From Mesorhizobium sp. M1E.F.Ca.ET.045.02.1.1 (GTDB lineage Bacteria; Pseudomonadota; Alphaproteobacteria; Rhizobiales; Rhizobiaceae), in NCBI RefSeq assembly GCF_003952485.1, contig NZ_CP034447.1, forward strand, positions 1-64,000: 64,000 nucleotides of DNA. The letters run 5' to 3'. Position numbers and translations under genes: made by a program. This document shows, piece after piece, positions 27,677 through 36,623 of this stretch. A model generated the notes under the pieces. That model had not been told where the DNA came from and did no database searches. It saw only the letters and a list, made by a program, of their open reading frames with translations. How positions within the stretch are numbered: the stretch's first letter is position 1; the number at the start of each line of letters is the position of its first letter.

Positions 27677-29002
27677 TCATGCAGCCTTCAGCTCGCGGTC
27701 GCCGGCGACCTGGTCGAGCGCCTGTTCGAGATCGCGGATGATGTCGTCGGGATGCTCGATGCCGATGGAAAGCCGCACGTAACCGGGCGTGACCCCGGTC
27801 GCGAGTTGCTCCTCTGACGAGAGCTGCGAATGGGTGGTGGTCGACGGATGAATGGCGAGCGAGCGAGCGTCGCCGATGTTGGCCACGTGATAGAGCAGCT
27901 TCAGCCCGTTGATGAAGGAACGGCCCGCCTCGCGGCCGTCCTTCAGTTCGAACCCGACCAGCGCGCCATAGCTGCCCGACCGGAAATAGGCGTCGGCCCG
28001 GCGCTTGTTCTCGCCGGTCTGATAGCGCGGGAAGATGACATTCGAGATCTTCGGGTGACCTTTGAGATATTCCGCCACCTTGATCGCGTTCTCATTGTGC
28101 TGGCGGATGCGCAACGGCAGCGTCTCGAGACCCTGCAGCAATTGGAAGGCGTTGAACGGGCTGATCGCGGCGCCGACGTCTCGCAGCAAAACCGTGCGGA
28201 TGCGCAGCACGTAAGCCACCGGTCCGAGCGGCTTGGCCGCCTCCACCCAGACTTTGCCATGATAACTCGGATCGGGCTGATTGAGCGTCGGGAAACGCTC
28301 GGCATGCTCTTCCCAGGGAAAATTGCCGCCATCGATGACGATGCCGCCGATCGAGGTGCCATGGCCGCCGATATACTTCGTCGCCGAATAGACCACGACC
28401 GCGGCGCCATGGTCGAACGGCCGGATGGTGAGCGGCGCGGCGGTGTTGTCGACGATCAGCGGCACTCCGAGCGAGCGGCCGATATCGGCGACCTCCTTGA
28501 TCGGGAAGACCTGGAGCTTGGGGTTGGGCAACGATTCCGCGTAGTAGGCGCGGGTGCGCGCGTCGGTGGCGCGCCGGAAATTCTCAGGATCGGCCGGATC
28601 GACGAAGCGGACTTCGACGCCGAGATGCTTGAGCGTCGCGGCGAACAGCGCCCATGTGCCGCCATAGAGGTCGGTCGAGGAAACGATGTTGTCGCCGGCG
28701 CCGGCGAGGTTCAGCACCGAATAGGCCGAAGCCGCCTGGCCGGAGGAGAGCAGAAGCGCCGCAGCGCCTCCTTCGAGCGCCGCGATGCGGGTTTCCAGCG
28801 CGTCCTGCGTCGGATTGGATACGCGGGTGTAAATGTGCCCGATCTCGTCCAGCGCGAAGAGACGGTCGGCATGGGACGTGTCCTGGAATTGATAGGACGT
28901 CGTCTGATAGATCGGCACCGCGACGGCGCCGCTTGCGGGGTCGGCGCGCCAGTTGCCGCCGTGCAGGGCAAGGGTCTCAGGGGATAGATTTTCCAGCGTC
29001 AT
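27677..29002 (-). CDS. O-acetylhomoserine/O-acetylserine sulfhydrylase (Cys/Met metabolism PLP enzyme)
   Basis: Encodes 441 aa. MetY-type PLP enzyme that incorporates sulfide or a thiol into O-acetylhomoserine. Signatures: ETLALHGGNWRADPASGAVA, VPIYQTTSYQF, YTRVSNPTQDALETRIAALE, the PLP lysine in VVYSATKYIGGHGTSIGG, and C-terminal LSIGIEHPDDIIRDLEQAL. The context suggests it fixes the sulfur released from substrates brought in by the neighbouring transporter. The start at 29002 follows AGGAGGAAGTCAC. Confidence 0.94.
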   Translation of the reverse strand: MTLENLSPETLALHGGNWRADPASGAVAVPIYQTTSYQFQDTSHADRLFALDEIGHIYTRVSNPTQDALETRIAALEGGAAALLLSSGQAASAYSVLNLAGAGDNIVSSTDLYGGTWALFAATLKHLGVEVRFVDPADPENFRRATDARTRAYYAESLPNPKLQVFPIKEVADIGRSLGVPLIVDNTAAPLTIRPFDHGAAVVVYSATKYIGGHGTSIGGIVIDGGNFPWEEHAERFPTLNQPDPSYHGKVWVEAAKPLGPVAYVLRIRTVLLRDVGAAISPFNAFQLLQGLETLPLRIRQHNENAIKVAEYLKGHPKISNVIFPRYQTGENKRRADAYFRSGSYGALVGFELKDGREAGRSFINGLKLLYHVANIGDARSLAIHPSTTTHSQLSSEEQLATGVTPGYVRLSIGIEHPDDIIRDLEQALDQVAGDRELKAA

Positions 29003-29030
29003 GTGACTTCCTCCTGTCTGGTTCCAGCGG

Positions 29031-30077
29031 TCAGGCAAAGGGTGCGACTTCGGCCCGGGCTTGGGCGGCGAGCAGGTCGGCATGGTGGCGCCGCGCCACG
29101 TCGGGATGCGAGCGCAGCCGGCTTTTCAGCGCGTTCTGTCCGGAGTTGCGATAGAGCGGATTCTGCGGATCGCGGGTGACGCCATTCGCCTGCGCCTTCA
29201 AATGCGGGGAGAGTTCCAGAAGCGGAATCTCCGCATCGAACGGCGCGCCCAGGAAGAAGGCGACGGACAGCCGGTCCGTGCCGGCCGGCGGCGTCACCAC
29301 CCGGTGCACAGTCGCCTTGAGGTAGCCATCGGTCGCCATCTCGAGGAGCTCGCCGATATTGACCACGAAAGTTCCCGCGCGCGGCTCCGCGTCGATCCAA
29401 CTGCCGTCCGCGTCCTCGACCTGCAGTCCCTTCTGCCGCTCCTGGAGAAGAAGCGTCAGGAAACCGCTATCCTTATGCGCGCCGACGCCCTGTTCGCTCT
29501 CCGTGGAATCGCGCCCTGGGTAACGAATGATCTTGACGAGATGGTTTGGCGTGCCGGCGTAGATGGTCTCAAAGGCGTCCTCATCCTGTTCGAGGATAAC
29601 GGCGAATGCTTGTAGCAAGCGGGTCGAAAGTTCTGTCAGGCGCTCCTGCCATTCAAGCAGCAACGGCTTCAATTCCGGCAGTGCGCTCGGCCACTGGTTC
29701 GGCCCCTGAAGTCGCCGCCATGCTGGCTGTCCCCGATCGCGGGTTAACGCTGGCGCTTCCGAGCCGATGTCGACCTGCTCACGCCAGTCCCTCTGCCCCC
29801 TCGTCAGTTCCTGGCCGACTCGGTTGTAACCGCGGAAATGCGGCGAGTTGACCATTTCGATCTCGAGCTTGTCTTCGTCCGGCAAAGCAAAGAAGCGGCG
29901 CGAGGCGCCTAGCACGTCATCGATCAACGACTGCGGAATTCCGTGGCCGGAGAGGTAGAAGAACCCGACATCCCGTGCGGCGCGCCGCAGCTCTTCGAGA
30001 AATCGCCTGCGGGAGTCCGGCTCCGCTTCGTAACCGGAAAAATCCAGCACTGGAATTGCGTCTGCGGACTTACTCAT
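29031..30077 (-). CDS. 2-oxoglutarate/Fe(II)-dependent oxygenase, isopenicillin-N-synthase-like
   Basis: Encodes 348 aa. The N-terminal DIOX_N region (IPVLDFSGYEAEPDSRRRF, VGFFYLSGHGIPQSLIDDV) precedes a jelly-roll core. Iron ligands are likely the His and Asp in GVGAHKDSGFLTLLLQERQK and the His of LKATVHRVVTPPAGTDRLSV, with the RxS 2-oxoglutarate site following. The ATG at 30077 lies 6 bases after GAGG and is preferred over the ATG two codons earlier. It heads the minus-strand block into the sulfhydrylase, so oxidative release of sulfite or sulfide from an organosulfur compound is a plausible role. Confidence 0.88.
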   Translation of the reverse strand: MSKSADAIPVLDFSGYEAEPDSRRRFLEELRRAARDVGFFYLSGHGIPQSLIDDVLGASRRFFALPDEDKLEIEMVNSPHFRGYNRVGQELTRGQRDWREQVDIGSEAPALTRDRGQPAWRRLQGPNQWPSALPELKPLLLEWQERLTELSTRLLQAFAVILEQDEDAFETIYAGTPNHLVKIIRYPGRDSTESEQGVGAHKDSGFLTLLLQERQKGLQVEDADGSWIDAEPRAGTFVVNIGELLEMATDGYLKATVHRVVTPPAGTDRLSVAFFLGAPFDAEIPLLELSPHLKAQANGVTRDPQNPLYRNSGQNALKSRLRSHPDVARRHHADLLAAQARAEVAPFA

Positions 30078-30294
30078 TTTCATCCTCTTTCTCTGAGGAG
30101 GAAAGCGTTGCACCGCCAACATGGGAAACAAAGAAAATGCCGACCTTTTCAGATAGGACCGGAAGAATTCGCGTATCGCGGACGCAACCGCGGAGGCGAA
30201 TTTTTGTTAATTCTATAAAACTTGTAGACTTTAACCCTGATCGCACGCAATATCACAATGAGGTGTGGGGCTGCCGCTTCGAGGAGGAGACCTT

Positions 30295-30627
30295 ATGACC
30301 ACACGCCAATTGCCCGCGCTGCACGAAGGGCACGCACCCGTCATGCTGCATGGAGCGTTTGACGAGGCGTTGGAGGCCTACCAGGGCTGGGCGCCAGGCA
30401 CCGAGGAGCCCCAGGTGAATTTCGAGGGACGGATGGTGCCGATCAGTTCTGTCTTCGGCAGAATGCGTACCTGCACGGACATCCTTCCCTGGCGCATCGA
30501 GGGCGATGTCTCGGCACTTCTGGGCTACCCGGCAATCGGGAACGGCGAGGGCCCATCTACCTATGCTGATGCAGCTCGTCTGCTCCGCGCGCTCTGCGTA
30601 GAGCGGCTGCGCAATGCGATGCAATAG
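30295..30627 (+). CDS. Hypothetical protein
   Basis: Encodes 110 aa with a strong ribosome site (GAGGAGGAGACCTT) before the ATG. No known domain recognised. It is acidic at the N-terminus, with a compact patterned centre (EGRMVPISSVFGRMRTCTDI, LPWRIEGDVSALLG). It runs opposite to both flanking operons and has an AT-rich upstream region of its own. Confidence 0.65.
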   Translation: MTTRQLPALHEGHAPVMLHGAFDEALEAYQGWAPGTEEPQVNFEGRMVPISSVFGRMRTCTDILPWRIEGDVSALLGYPAIGNGEGPSTYADAARLLRALCVERLRNAMQ

Positions 30628-30710
30628 CAGCGATTGGTATGCACGGTCGTGTCCAGGCATTTTGAATGCCGGGCACGGCTCTGCGCCGATCGACTGACTT
30701 GAAACCGAGG

Positions 30711-31598
30711 CTAATCTCGATTGTTCTCGAAGGCGCCGATGCCTTGGGCAATCAGATTGGTGGCCATCACCAGCGAGACGATTGCCGCCGAATTGAAGAC
30801 AACCACCCACCATTTGCCGCCGGTGAGGAAACCATAGCCTTCAGCCACAGCGAGGCCCCAATCGGCGGAGGGCGGCTGAATGCCAAGGCCCAGAAAACTC
30901 AGCGTCGCGATCGAGAAGAAGGCGTAGCCCAGACGGGTGACGAGCTCGATGAGGATCGTCTCCCTGATGTTGGGCAGGATCTCCAGAACCATGATGGCGA
31001 AAGCGCTTTCGCCACCGAGACGCGCGGCGCTGACATAGTCGCGTTCCTTCTGCTCGCGCACGGCGGCGCGCACGGTCCTCGCCACCAGCGGCGTGTAGGC
31101 GACGGCGATAACCAGGATGACCGTGAGGTTCGAGGGCCCAAGCGCCACCAGCGTCATTGTGACGAGCACGATGAAGGGAAATGCCATCAGCGTATCGAGC
31201 AGCCTCGCGCCAATGGCATCGACCAGGCCATCGAAATAGCCAAGCAACAGGCCGATGACGGTGCCGCCGGCGACTCCGCCAAGTGTCGCCAGCGGTGCGA
31301 CCAGCAGGATATCGCGCGACCCGACGACAATGCGGGAGAACACGTCGCGGCCAAGCTGGTCGGTCCCGAACCAGTGTGCGGCGTCGGGCGGCGCCAGCAT
31401 GGCGAGAAAATCCTCGGCGTAGGGATCGTAGGGAACCACCCGATCGCCGAACAGAGCACAGGCGATCCAGAACAGAAGAATGAGCGAGCCGATGACCACG
31501 GATGGAGCAAGGCCGCGAAGCGCGCTGCCAACCTCGCCTTTTATCCGCGAGACCAGCGGCACATGGCGAGGCGCCGGGAACTCCAGCAGATCCATCAT
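30711..31598 (-). CDS. ABC transporter permease, DppC/OppC type
   Basis: Encodes 295 aa. Integral membrane protein with the N-terminal helix VIGSLILLFWIACALFGDRV, the family feature HWFGTDQLGRDVFSRIVVGS and the EAA-type loop AARLGGESAFAIMVLEILPN. It pairs with the DppB-type permease, whose stop overlaps its ATG-ATG start. Last gene of a peptide-type importer operon (binding protein, two permeases); the matching ATPases are at 36624. Confidence 0.92.
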   Translation of the reverse strand: MMDLLEFPAPRHVPLVSRIKGEVGSALRGLAPSVVIGSLILLFWIACALFGDRVVPYDPYAEDFLAMLAPPDAAHWFGTDQLGRDVFSRIVVGSRDILLVAPLATLGGVAGGTVIGLLLGYFDGLVDAIGARLLDTLMAFPFIVLVTMTLVALGPSNLTVILVIAVAYTPLVARTVRAAVREQKERDYVSAARLGGESAFAIMVLEILPNIRETILIELVTRLGYAFFSIATLSFLGLGIQPPSADWGLAVAEGYGFLTGGKWWVVVFNSAAIVSLVMATNLIAQGIGAFENNRD

Positions 31599-32554
31599 GG
31601 CGACGCCCGCCGGCGTTGCCGCGGATCGAGCAGCGCCTGCACCAGATCGCCCGCCGCCGCGGAGAGCACGAAGATCGTCGCCATGACGAGGACGCCGGCC
31701 TCGAGCATCGGGAAATCGCGCGCCTTGGCGGCACTCAGCACCAGATTGCCAAGGCCCTGGATGCCGAACAGGGTTTCGATCACAACCAACCCGCCAAGCA
31801 TGTAGCCGCTCTGCGTGGCAAGCACCGCAATCGTCGGCGTCAGCGCATTGGGCAGCACGTGCTTGGAAATGACCTGCCAGCGATCGAGCCCTTTCAGGGT
31901 GGCGGTGCGCGTATAGTCCGCGGCCAGGGCCTCGATCACGCCTGCCCGCGTCATGCGCGCCAGATAGCCCGCGAGGTTCAGCACCAGCGGCAGCGCCGGC
32001 AGGATGAGGTAGTAGCCGCTTGTCCAGAAGCCCGCGCCGTCCGGAGCGGCTCCGGTGATCGGGAACCAGTTCAGCCACAGGCCGAGGACCAGGAGCAGGA
32101 GCAGCCCGGAGACGAAATCCGGGACGATGCCGAAGGACACGCCCGCCAGAACGATCAACCGGTCGATCCAGCGGCCCTGGTTGAGGCCGGCGACGATGCC
32201 CGCGCCGACGCCCAGCGGCACAAGAAACAGCAGGATAATCCCGGCAAGCGCTGCCGAGCGCCCGAGGCTCTGCAGCACGAATGGCGCGACCGGCGCGCGC
32301 ATCGACAGCGATGTGCCGAAGTCGCCGCCGAGCGCATGGCTGAACCAGCGCCAGTATTGGACGAGCATCGGCTGGTCGGCGCCGAGCTGCTTGTTGAGCG
32401 CGGCGACGGCTTTAGCGTCGGCGAACGGCCCCAGCATGACGCGACCGACATCGCCGGGCAGAACCTGCCCGGCGAGGAAGATCAGCGCGCTGACCAGCCA
32501 AAGGGTGAGCAACAGCGAAGCTGCGCGCGCCGACAAGGTGCGGCCGGTCAGCAT
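31595..32554 (-). CDS. ABC transporter permease, DppB/OppB type
   Basis: Encodes 319 aa, multiple membrane helices. N-terminal LTLWLVSALIFLAGQVLPGD, then YWRWFSHALGGDFGTSLSMR, and the C-terminal loop KHVLPNALTPTIAVLATQSG with LGGLVVIETLFGIQGLGNLV. These are standard for the peptide/nickel/opine permease family. It follows the binding protein by 31 bases and overlaps the next permease by 4. Confidence 0.92.
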   Translation of the reverse strand: MLTGRTLSARAASLLLTLWLVSALIFLAGQVLPGDVGRVMLGPFADAKAVAALNKQLGADQPMLVQYWRWFSHALGGDFGTSLSMRAPVAPFVLQSLGRSAALAGIILLFLVPLGVGAGIVAGLNQGRWIDRLIVLAGVSFGIVPDFVSGLLLLLVLGLWLNWFPITGAAPDGAGFWTSGYYLILPALPLVLNLAGYLARMTRAGVIEALAADYTRTATLKGLDRWQVISKHVLPNALTPTIAVLATQSGYMLGGLVVIETLFGIQGLGNLVLSAAKARDFPMLEAGVLVMATIFVLSAAAGDLVQALLDPRQRRRASP

Positions 32555-32585
32555 CCGGCGCTCCGGCTGGTTTGACGTCTCCGCA

Positions 32586-34229
32586 TCATGCCTGGACGAA
32601 GGAAACGCGGTCGAGCAGCAGATGCGAGATCGCCGTGAAGCGAACGCCCTCGACCTTGGTGCTGGTTATGCGGCTGTATTGCGAGAAGTAGCTGATGATC
32701 TCCGGCGTCTCGTCGAGCAGCAAGGTCTGGATCTTGCCGGCCGCGACGCGTTGCGCCTGAAGGTCGCGGGCCTTGCCGTAGTCGACCAGCAATGCGTCAT
32801 AGTCCGGATTCTTGAAATGCGCGGCGTTCCACGCTCCGGTGCTCTTCAGCGTCGCGTTAAGGAAGATATCGGGTGTGCCGCGATGACCGAAATCGGTGAT
32901 GCCGAGGTTCGAATCGAGCCAGGGCGAGCTGCCGAACGTCGCCGATCCGTAATAGGCGTCCTGCGGCAGGACATTGAGCTTGATGTCGATGCCGGCCTTT
33001 TTGGCGAAGTTCTGGATGATCACGGCGTAGTCGGGAATGTCGTAGGCGCGTTCGGTGGTCAGCGTCACCTCGAAGCCATTGGGTACGCCCGCCTCGGCCA
33101 GCAGTCGTTTGGCCTCGGCGATGTCCTGCTTGCGCTGCGGCACCGAGGGATCGGCCGAGGGAAAGATCGGCGCGAACGGGGTGTCGTTGCCGGCGATGGC
33201 GCGCCCCTTCAGCAGGCCCTTCACGATAGCCTCGCGGTCGAGGGTGAGCGCCAGCGCGCGGCGGACGCGTTTGTCAGTGAACGGCGCCTGGTCGGTCCTC
33301 AGATGCACGGCGTCATGCGAGCTCGCCTGCACGCTGAGCAGCTTGAAGTTGGGATTGCCTTCGATCGCCAGTTCGAGGCGCGTGGTGCTCGGGATGACAT
33401 CGAGCTGGCCGGCCTGCAGCGCCACAACCTGCGCCTGCTCGTCGTCGAAGAATTTGATCTCGACCCGGTCGGGCAGCGCCTTGTCGCCCCAGTAGTCGGC
33501 ATTGCGCACGAAAGTCGCGCCTTGCTTGGGACGGAAAGATTCGAGCTTGAACGGGCCAGTGCCGTTGAAGGTCTTCTCGAAATCGCCGGCATAGTCGGCC
33601 GGCAGGATCACGGCATTGTAGACGTCGGAGGAGACATAGAACGGAAAATTGCTGTTCGACTGGTCGAGATCAAACGCGACCGTCTCGTCGTCGACGATCT
33701 TGGCGCCGCCTTTGGACAGGATGCCCTTGTAGGCCGACAGCGCCGAGGAGCCGCTGTTCGGATCGACCAAGCGTTCGAAGCTCGCAACGACGTCCTTGGC
33801 GGTAACGGTGCGGCCATCATGGAATTTCACGCCCGGCCGCAGCTTGAACGTCCAGCGCTTTGCCGTCTCATCGGCTTCCCAGGACAGGGCCAGTTTCGGC
33901 TGCAGCCCGTCCTTGGGATCGTCGAGGATCAGATATTCGCCGACCTGGCTGAGAACACCGATGCTGGCCGGATCGGTAACGGTGACCGGATCGATGGCCT
34001 TGGTCGGCTGGCCGAGCCCGACGCGAACCGTACCGCCGGCGGTGGCAGCGCGCGCCGCGCCGGAAAAGCCGAGGCCCTGCGAGGCGGCGAAGCCGGTCAG
34101 GCCGATCAGCGCCGCGTATTTCAGGAGATCGCGGCGCTTGAGATAGCCTTTGGCGTATTCGTCGACGGCGACGTTCCAGATATCGCCAGACATATTGCGA
34201 AGGGAGTCGATTTCGTTGCGCTTGGTCAT
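32586..34229 (-). CDS. ABC transporter substrate-binding protein, peptide/opine (SBP family 5) type
   Basis: Encodes 547 aa. A twin-arginine type N-terminus (YLKRRDLLKYAALIGLTGFA) lies about 30 residues from the start. The mature protein has the SBP_5 features LALSWEADETAKRWTFKLRP, VKFHDGRTVTAKDVVASFER, FKLESFRPKQGATFVRNADY and VRRALALTLDREAIVKGLL. The ligand is unknown. Neighbouring DUF427 and flavin monooxygenase genes hint at an unusual sulfur compound rather than a plain peptide. Confidence 0.9.
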   Translation of the reverse strand: MTKRNEIDSLRNMSGDIWNVAVDEYAKGYLKRRDLLKYAALIGLTGFAASQGLGFSGAARAATAGGTVRVGLGQPTKAIDPVTVTDPASIGVLSQVGEYLILDDPKDGLQPKLALSWEADETAKRWTFKLRPGVKFHDGRTVTAKDVVASFERLVDPNSGSSALSAYKGILSKGGAKIVDDETVAFDLDQSNSNFPFYVSSDVYNAVILPADYAGDFEKTFNGTGPFKLESFRPKQGATFVRNADYWGDKALPDRVEIKFFDDEQAQVVALQAGQLDVIPSTTRLELAIEGNPNFKLLSVQASSHDAVHLRTDQAPFTDKRVRRALALTLDREAIVKGLLKGRAIAGNDTPFAPIFPSADPSVPQRKQDIAEAKRLLAEAGVPNGFEVTLTTERAYDIPDYAVIIQNFAKKAGIDIKLNVLPQDAYYGSATFGSSPWLDSNLGITDFGHRGTPDIFLNATLKSTGAWNAAHFKNPDYDALLVDYGKARDLQAQRVAAGKIQTLLLDETPEIISYFSQYSRITSTKVEGVRFTAISHLLLDRVSFVQA

Positions 34230-34284
34230 TTTTGCCTCTGTGAAAATCGTGGTTTTGAAATGAAGTAGAGACGACGGGGCCGGA

Positions 34285-35058
34285 TCAGACCGGCTGGCCG
34301 TCGAGATGGATGCGGTCGACTGCTTGCGGATAGAAGGCGATCAGCCCCTTGATCTTCGGCATCTCAGCGATCGGATCGCGATAGCTCCAGGCGATGTCTT
34401 CGCTGAGCGAGCCATCCTTGAGCACACCGGACCAATAGGAGGCGACGCCCTTGTAGGGACATCGGGTCCGCGTCAACGAGGCCCTCAGCCGATCGAGGCG
34501 AACATCCTCCAGCGGTAGATAGAAACGCGTCGGCAGGTGCGTTTCGAACAGCAGCACGGGACGACGGCTGTCGGCGATCAGCTCGCCGTCGAACCAGATG
34601 CGCACATGGCTCGCGCTCTGCAGCACGTCGATGCGGGCATAGGGATCGCGGGCATGGACGAAGACCTCTTCCTCCTCCTCGAACCACTGGTCGACGAGGT
34701 TCCAGGTGAAGGCGATGCGGCCGGCGAGCGGCGCAAGGTTCTCGTCGGGCGGTGCGGTGAACGACCAGGCGGCATCTGCGGCGCGCCTGTCGCCCGTGTC
34801 GATATCCCAGTATTTCGTTTCGCCGCCGACCGCATGCTGCTGGCCGTGCTTCGACGGCTTTAGCACCGACTGGTCGACCGCCGACAGCGGGAAGAAATAG
34901 ATCGGCAGGAAATGGTTGGAGCGCAGCACCAGCACGTTGCGGCTGTCGGCGATGACGCGGCCGCCGAACTTGACGCGGATACGCTTGGGGCTGTGCAGGA
35001 CATTGATCAGCTGCGGCGCGGTCGCCTCCCGCGGCTGCAGTCTTGGAGCGGCGGTCAT
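34285..35058 (-). CDS. DUF427 domain protein (tandem domains)
   Basis: Encodes 257 aa with two copies of the DUF427 beta-barrel. The first is around residues 25-115 (IRVKFGGRVIADSRNVLVLR, then KYWDIDTG), the second around 140-235 (VRIWFDGELIADSRRPVLLF, TRCPYKGVASYWSG). The function is unproven; the family often sits beside redox enzymes. Here it lies between a peptide-type transporter and a flavin monooxygenase, 12 bases after the latter, and is probably co-transcribed with both. Confidence 0.88.
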   Translation of the reverse strand: MTAAPRLQPREATAPQLINVLHSPKRIRVKFGGRVIADSRNVLVLRSNHFLPIYFFPLSAVDQSVLKPSKHGQQHAVGGETKYWDIDTGDRRAADAAWSFTAPPDENLAPLAGRIAFTWNLVDQWFEEEEEVFVHARDPYARIDVLQSASHVRIWFDGELIADSRRPVLLFETHLPTRFYLPLEDVRLDRLRASLTRTRCPYKGVASYWSGVLKDGSLSEDIAWSYRDPIAEMPKIKGLIAFYPQAVDRIHLDGQPV

Positions 35059-35070
35059 GACGATTCTCCC

Positions 35071-36429
35071 TCAGGATACGGCGCGCACGTTGGCGCGCTG
35101 CTCGGCAAAGCGGTTGGCGGGACGGGCGAGGCCGAAGCGGTCGCGCAAAGTGCCCGGCGCATATTCGGTCGGGAAGACGCCGCGGCGCTGCAGCTCGGGC
35201 ACGACCTGCTCGGCAAAGTTCACCCAGTCCTCGGGCAGCAACGGGAACATCAGGTTGAAGCCGTCGGCGGCGCCGGCCTCGAACCAGTCCTGCAGCTGGT
35301 CGGCGATCTGCTTCGGCGTGCCGGCGACAGTCGGCACCGAGCCGCTGTTGGCGAGTTTTCGCGCGATCTCACGCAGGGTCAGGTTCTGCGAGGCCCAGTG
35401 CTTGACGCGGTTGAGCGAGGTGCGGCCGCCGTTGAAGGTGCTTTCGTCGGGAAGCTGCGGCAGCGGGCCGTCCGCCGGATAGGCCGACAAGTCGATGCCG
35501 CTCCAGCTCGACAGGAGATCGATGCCGACGCGATCGGGGAGCAGCGTCTGCAGGTAATCCTGCCTGTCGCGCGCCTCGGCCTCGGAAGCGGCGACGATCG
35601 GCAGGATACCCGGCAGGATCTTGAAACTCTCCGGCCGCCTGCCGTGACGGGCGAGACGGTCGTTGATGTCCTGCCGGTATCTGATGCCGTCTTCCCTGGT
35701 GCTGAAGATGGCGAAGTGGGCGTCGGCGTGCGCGGTGGCGAAGTTCTTGCCGTCCTCGGATGAGCCGGCCTGCACGATCAGCGGATGGCCCTGCGGCGGC
35801 CGCGGGACATTGAGGGGTCCGCGCACCTTGAAATGCGTGCCGCGGTGGTCGAGCACATGGACCTTGTCCGGATCGGCGAAGTAGCCGGAGGCCTTGTCGA
35901 ACAGCAGGGCCTCGTCTTCCCAGCTGTCCCACAGCCCCTTGACGATATCGAGGAACTCGGCGGCGCGCTGGTAGCGGAAGGCGTGCTCGATGTTGCCGTC
36001 GCGGCCGAAGTTTCGGGCTTCCTCGTCCATGGCGGAAGTGACGACGTTCCAGGACGCCCTGCCCTGGCTGATATGGTCGAGCGAGGCGAACAGGCGCGCC
36101 ACGTTGTAAGGCTCGCTGTAGGAGCTCGACGCGGTGGTGATGAGGCCGATGTGCCTGGTCACGCCGGCAAGGGCCGAGAGCAGCGTCAACGGCTCGAGGC
36201 GGGCATTGGCGTAATGCGCGACGCCGCTCTTCACCGAATCCCAGATCGACACGTGGTCGGCGACGAAGATGGTGTCGATCCTGGCGCGCTCGGCGGCCTG
36301 GACCAGCTCGCGGTAGTAATCGAAGCCGAGCACTTCCCGGCCGGGCGCGCGCGGATGCCGCCACGACATGCGGTGATCGCCCTGCGGGTTGAAGAAGAAT
36401 GCGCTGAGGATCATGTGATTTCGCGCCAT
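35071..36429 (-). CDS. FMN-dependent monooxygenase, NtaA/SnaA/DszA (LLM) family
   Basis: Encodes 452 aa. TIM-barrel flavin monooxygenase needing reduced FMN from a partner reductase. Signatures: LSAFFFNPQGDHRMSWRHPR, AERARIDTIFVADHVSIW, LEPLTLLSALAGVTRHIGLI, ASLDHISQGRASWNVVTSAM, and GHPLIVQAGSSEDGKNFATA. Relatives oxidise chelators, long-chain sulfonates or dibenzothiophene sulfone, so C-S bond cleavage is a reasonable guess. It is divergent from the ABC ATPase gene, with an AT-rich shared upstream region. Confidence 0.92.
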   Translation of the reverse strand: MARNHMILSAFFFNPQGDHRMSWRHPRAPGREVLGFDYYRELVQAAERARIDTIFVADHVSIWDSVKSGVAHYANARLEPLTLLSALAGVTRHIGLITTASSSYSEPYNVARLFASLDHISQGRASWNVVTSAMDEEARNFGRDGNIEHAFRYQRAAEFLDIVKGLWDSWEDEALLFDKASGYFADPDKVHVLDHRGTHFKVRGPLNVPRPPQGHPLIVQAGSSEDGKNFATAHADAHFAIFSTREDGIRYRQDINDRLARHGRRPESFKILPGILPIVAASEAEARDRQDYLQTLLPDRVGIDLLSSWSGIDLSAYPADGPLPQLPDESTFNGGRTSLNRVKHWASQNLTLREIARKLANSGSVPTVAGTPKQIADQLQDWFEAGAADGFNLMFPLLPEDWVNFAEQVVPELQRRGVFPTEYAPGTLRDRFGLARPANRFAEQRANVRAVS

Positions 36430-36623
36430 GCCGGCCTCCTTGCAAATCCGCGCGAGAGACCCTGGCGACGCATCGACCAGCGCAATCAGAATCTCTCGAT
36501 CAAGTGAAAGGCTAGATTGCGCTGCGCATTAATTCGAGTAATTTTATAGATATTATATACTACGGAAGCGGAAGCGATTGCCCTTGATGAGGGCACCGAA
36601 AGAAAGTGTTTTCGAGGTTCTTG
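36430..36623. promoter_or_regulatory. Divergent AT-rich promoter region
   Basis: About 190 bases between the monooxygenase (minus) and the fused ABC ATPase (plus). The stretch near 36530-36570 (ATTAATTCGAGTAATTTT, then ATAGATATTATATAC) is the most AT-rich in the area and could hold overlapping sigma-70 promoters and a regulator site. No known operator recognised. Confidence 0.45.

Noticed and set aside
32055..34268. 737-codon plus-strand open frame opposite the SBP and permease genes
   Set aside because: Composition typical of an antisense GC-skew shadow (rich in R, A, G, D, V), no domain, and it covers clear transporter genes.
36530..36570. Nod box in the AT-rich divergent region
   Set aside because: The spacing and sequence of the conserved nod-box blocks are not present.
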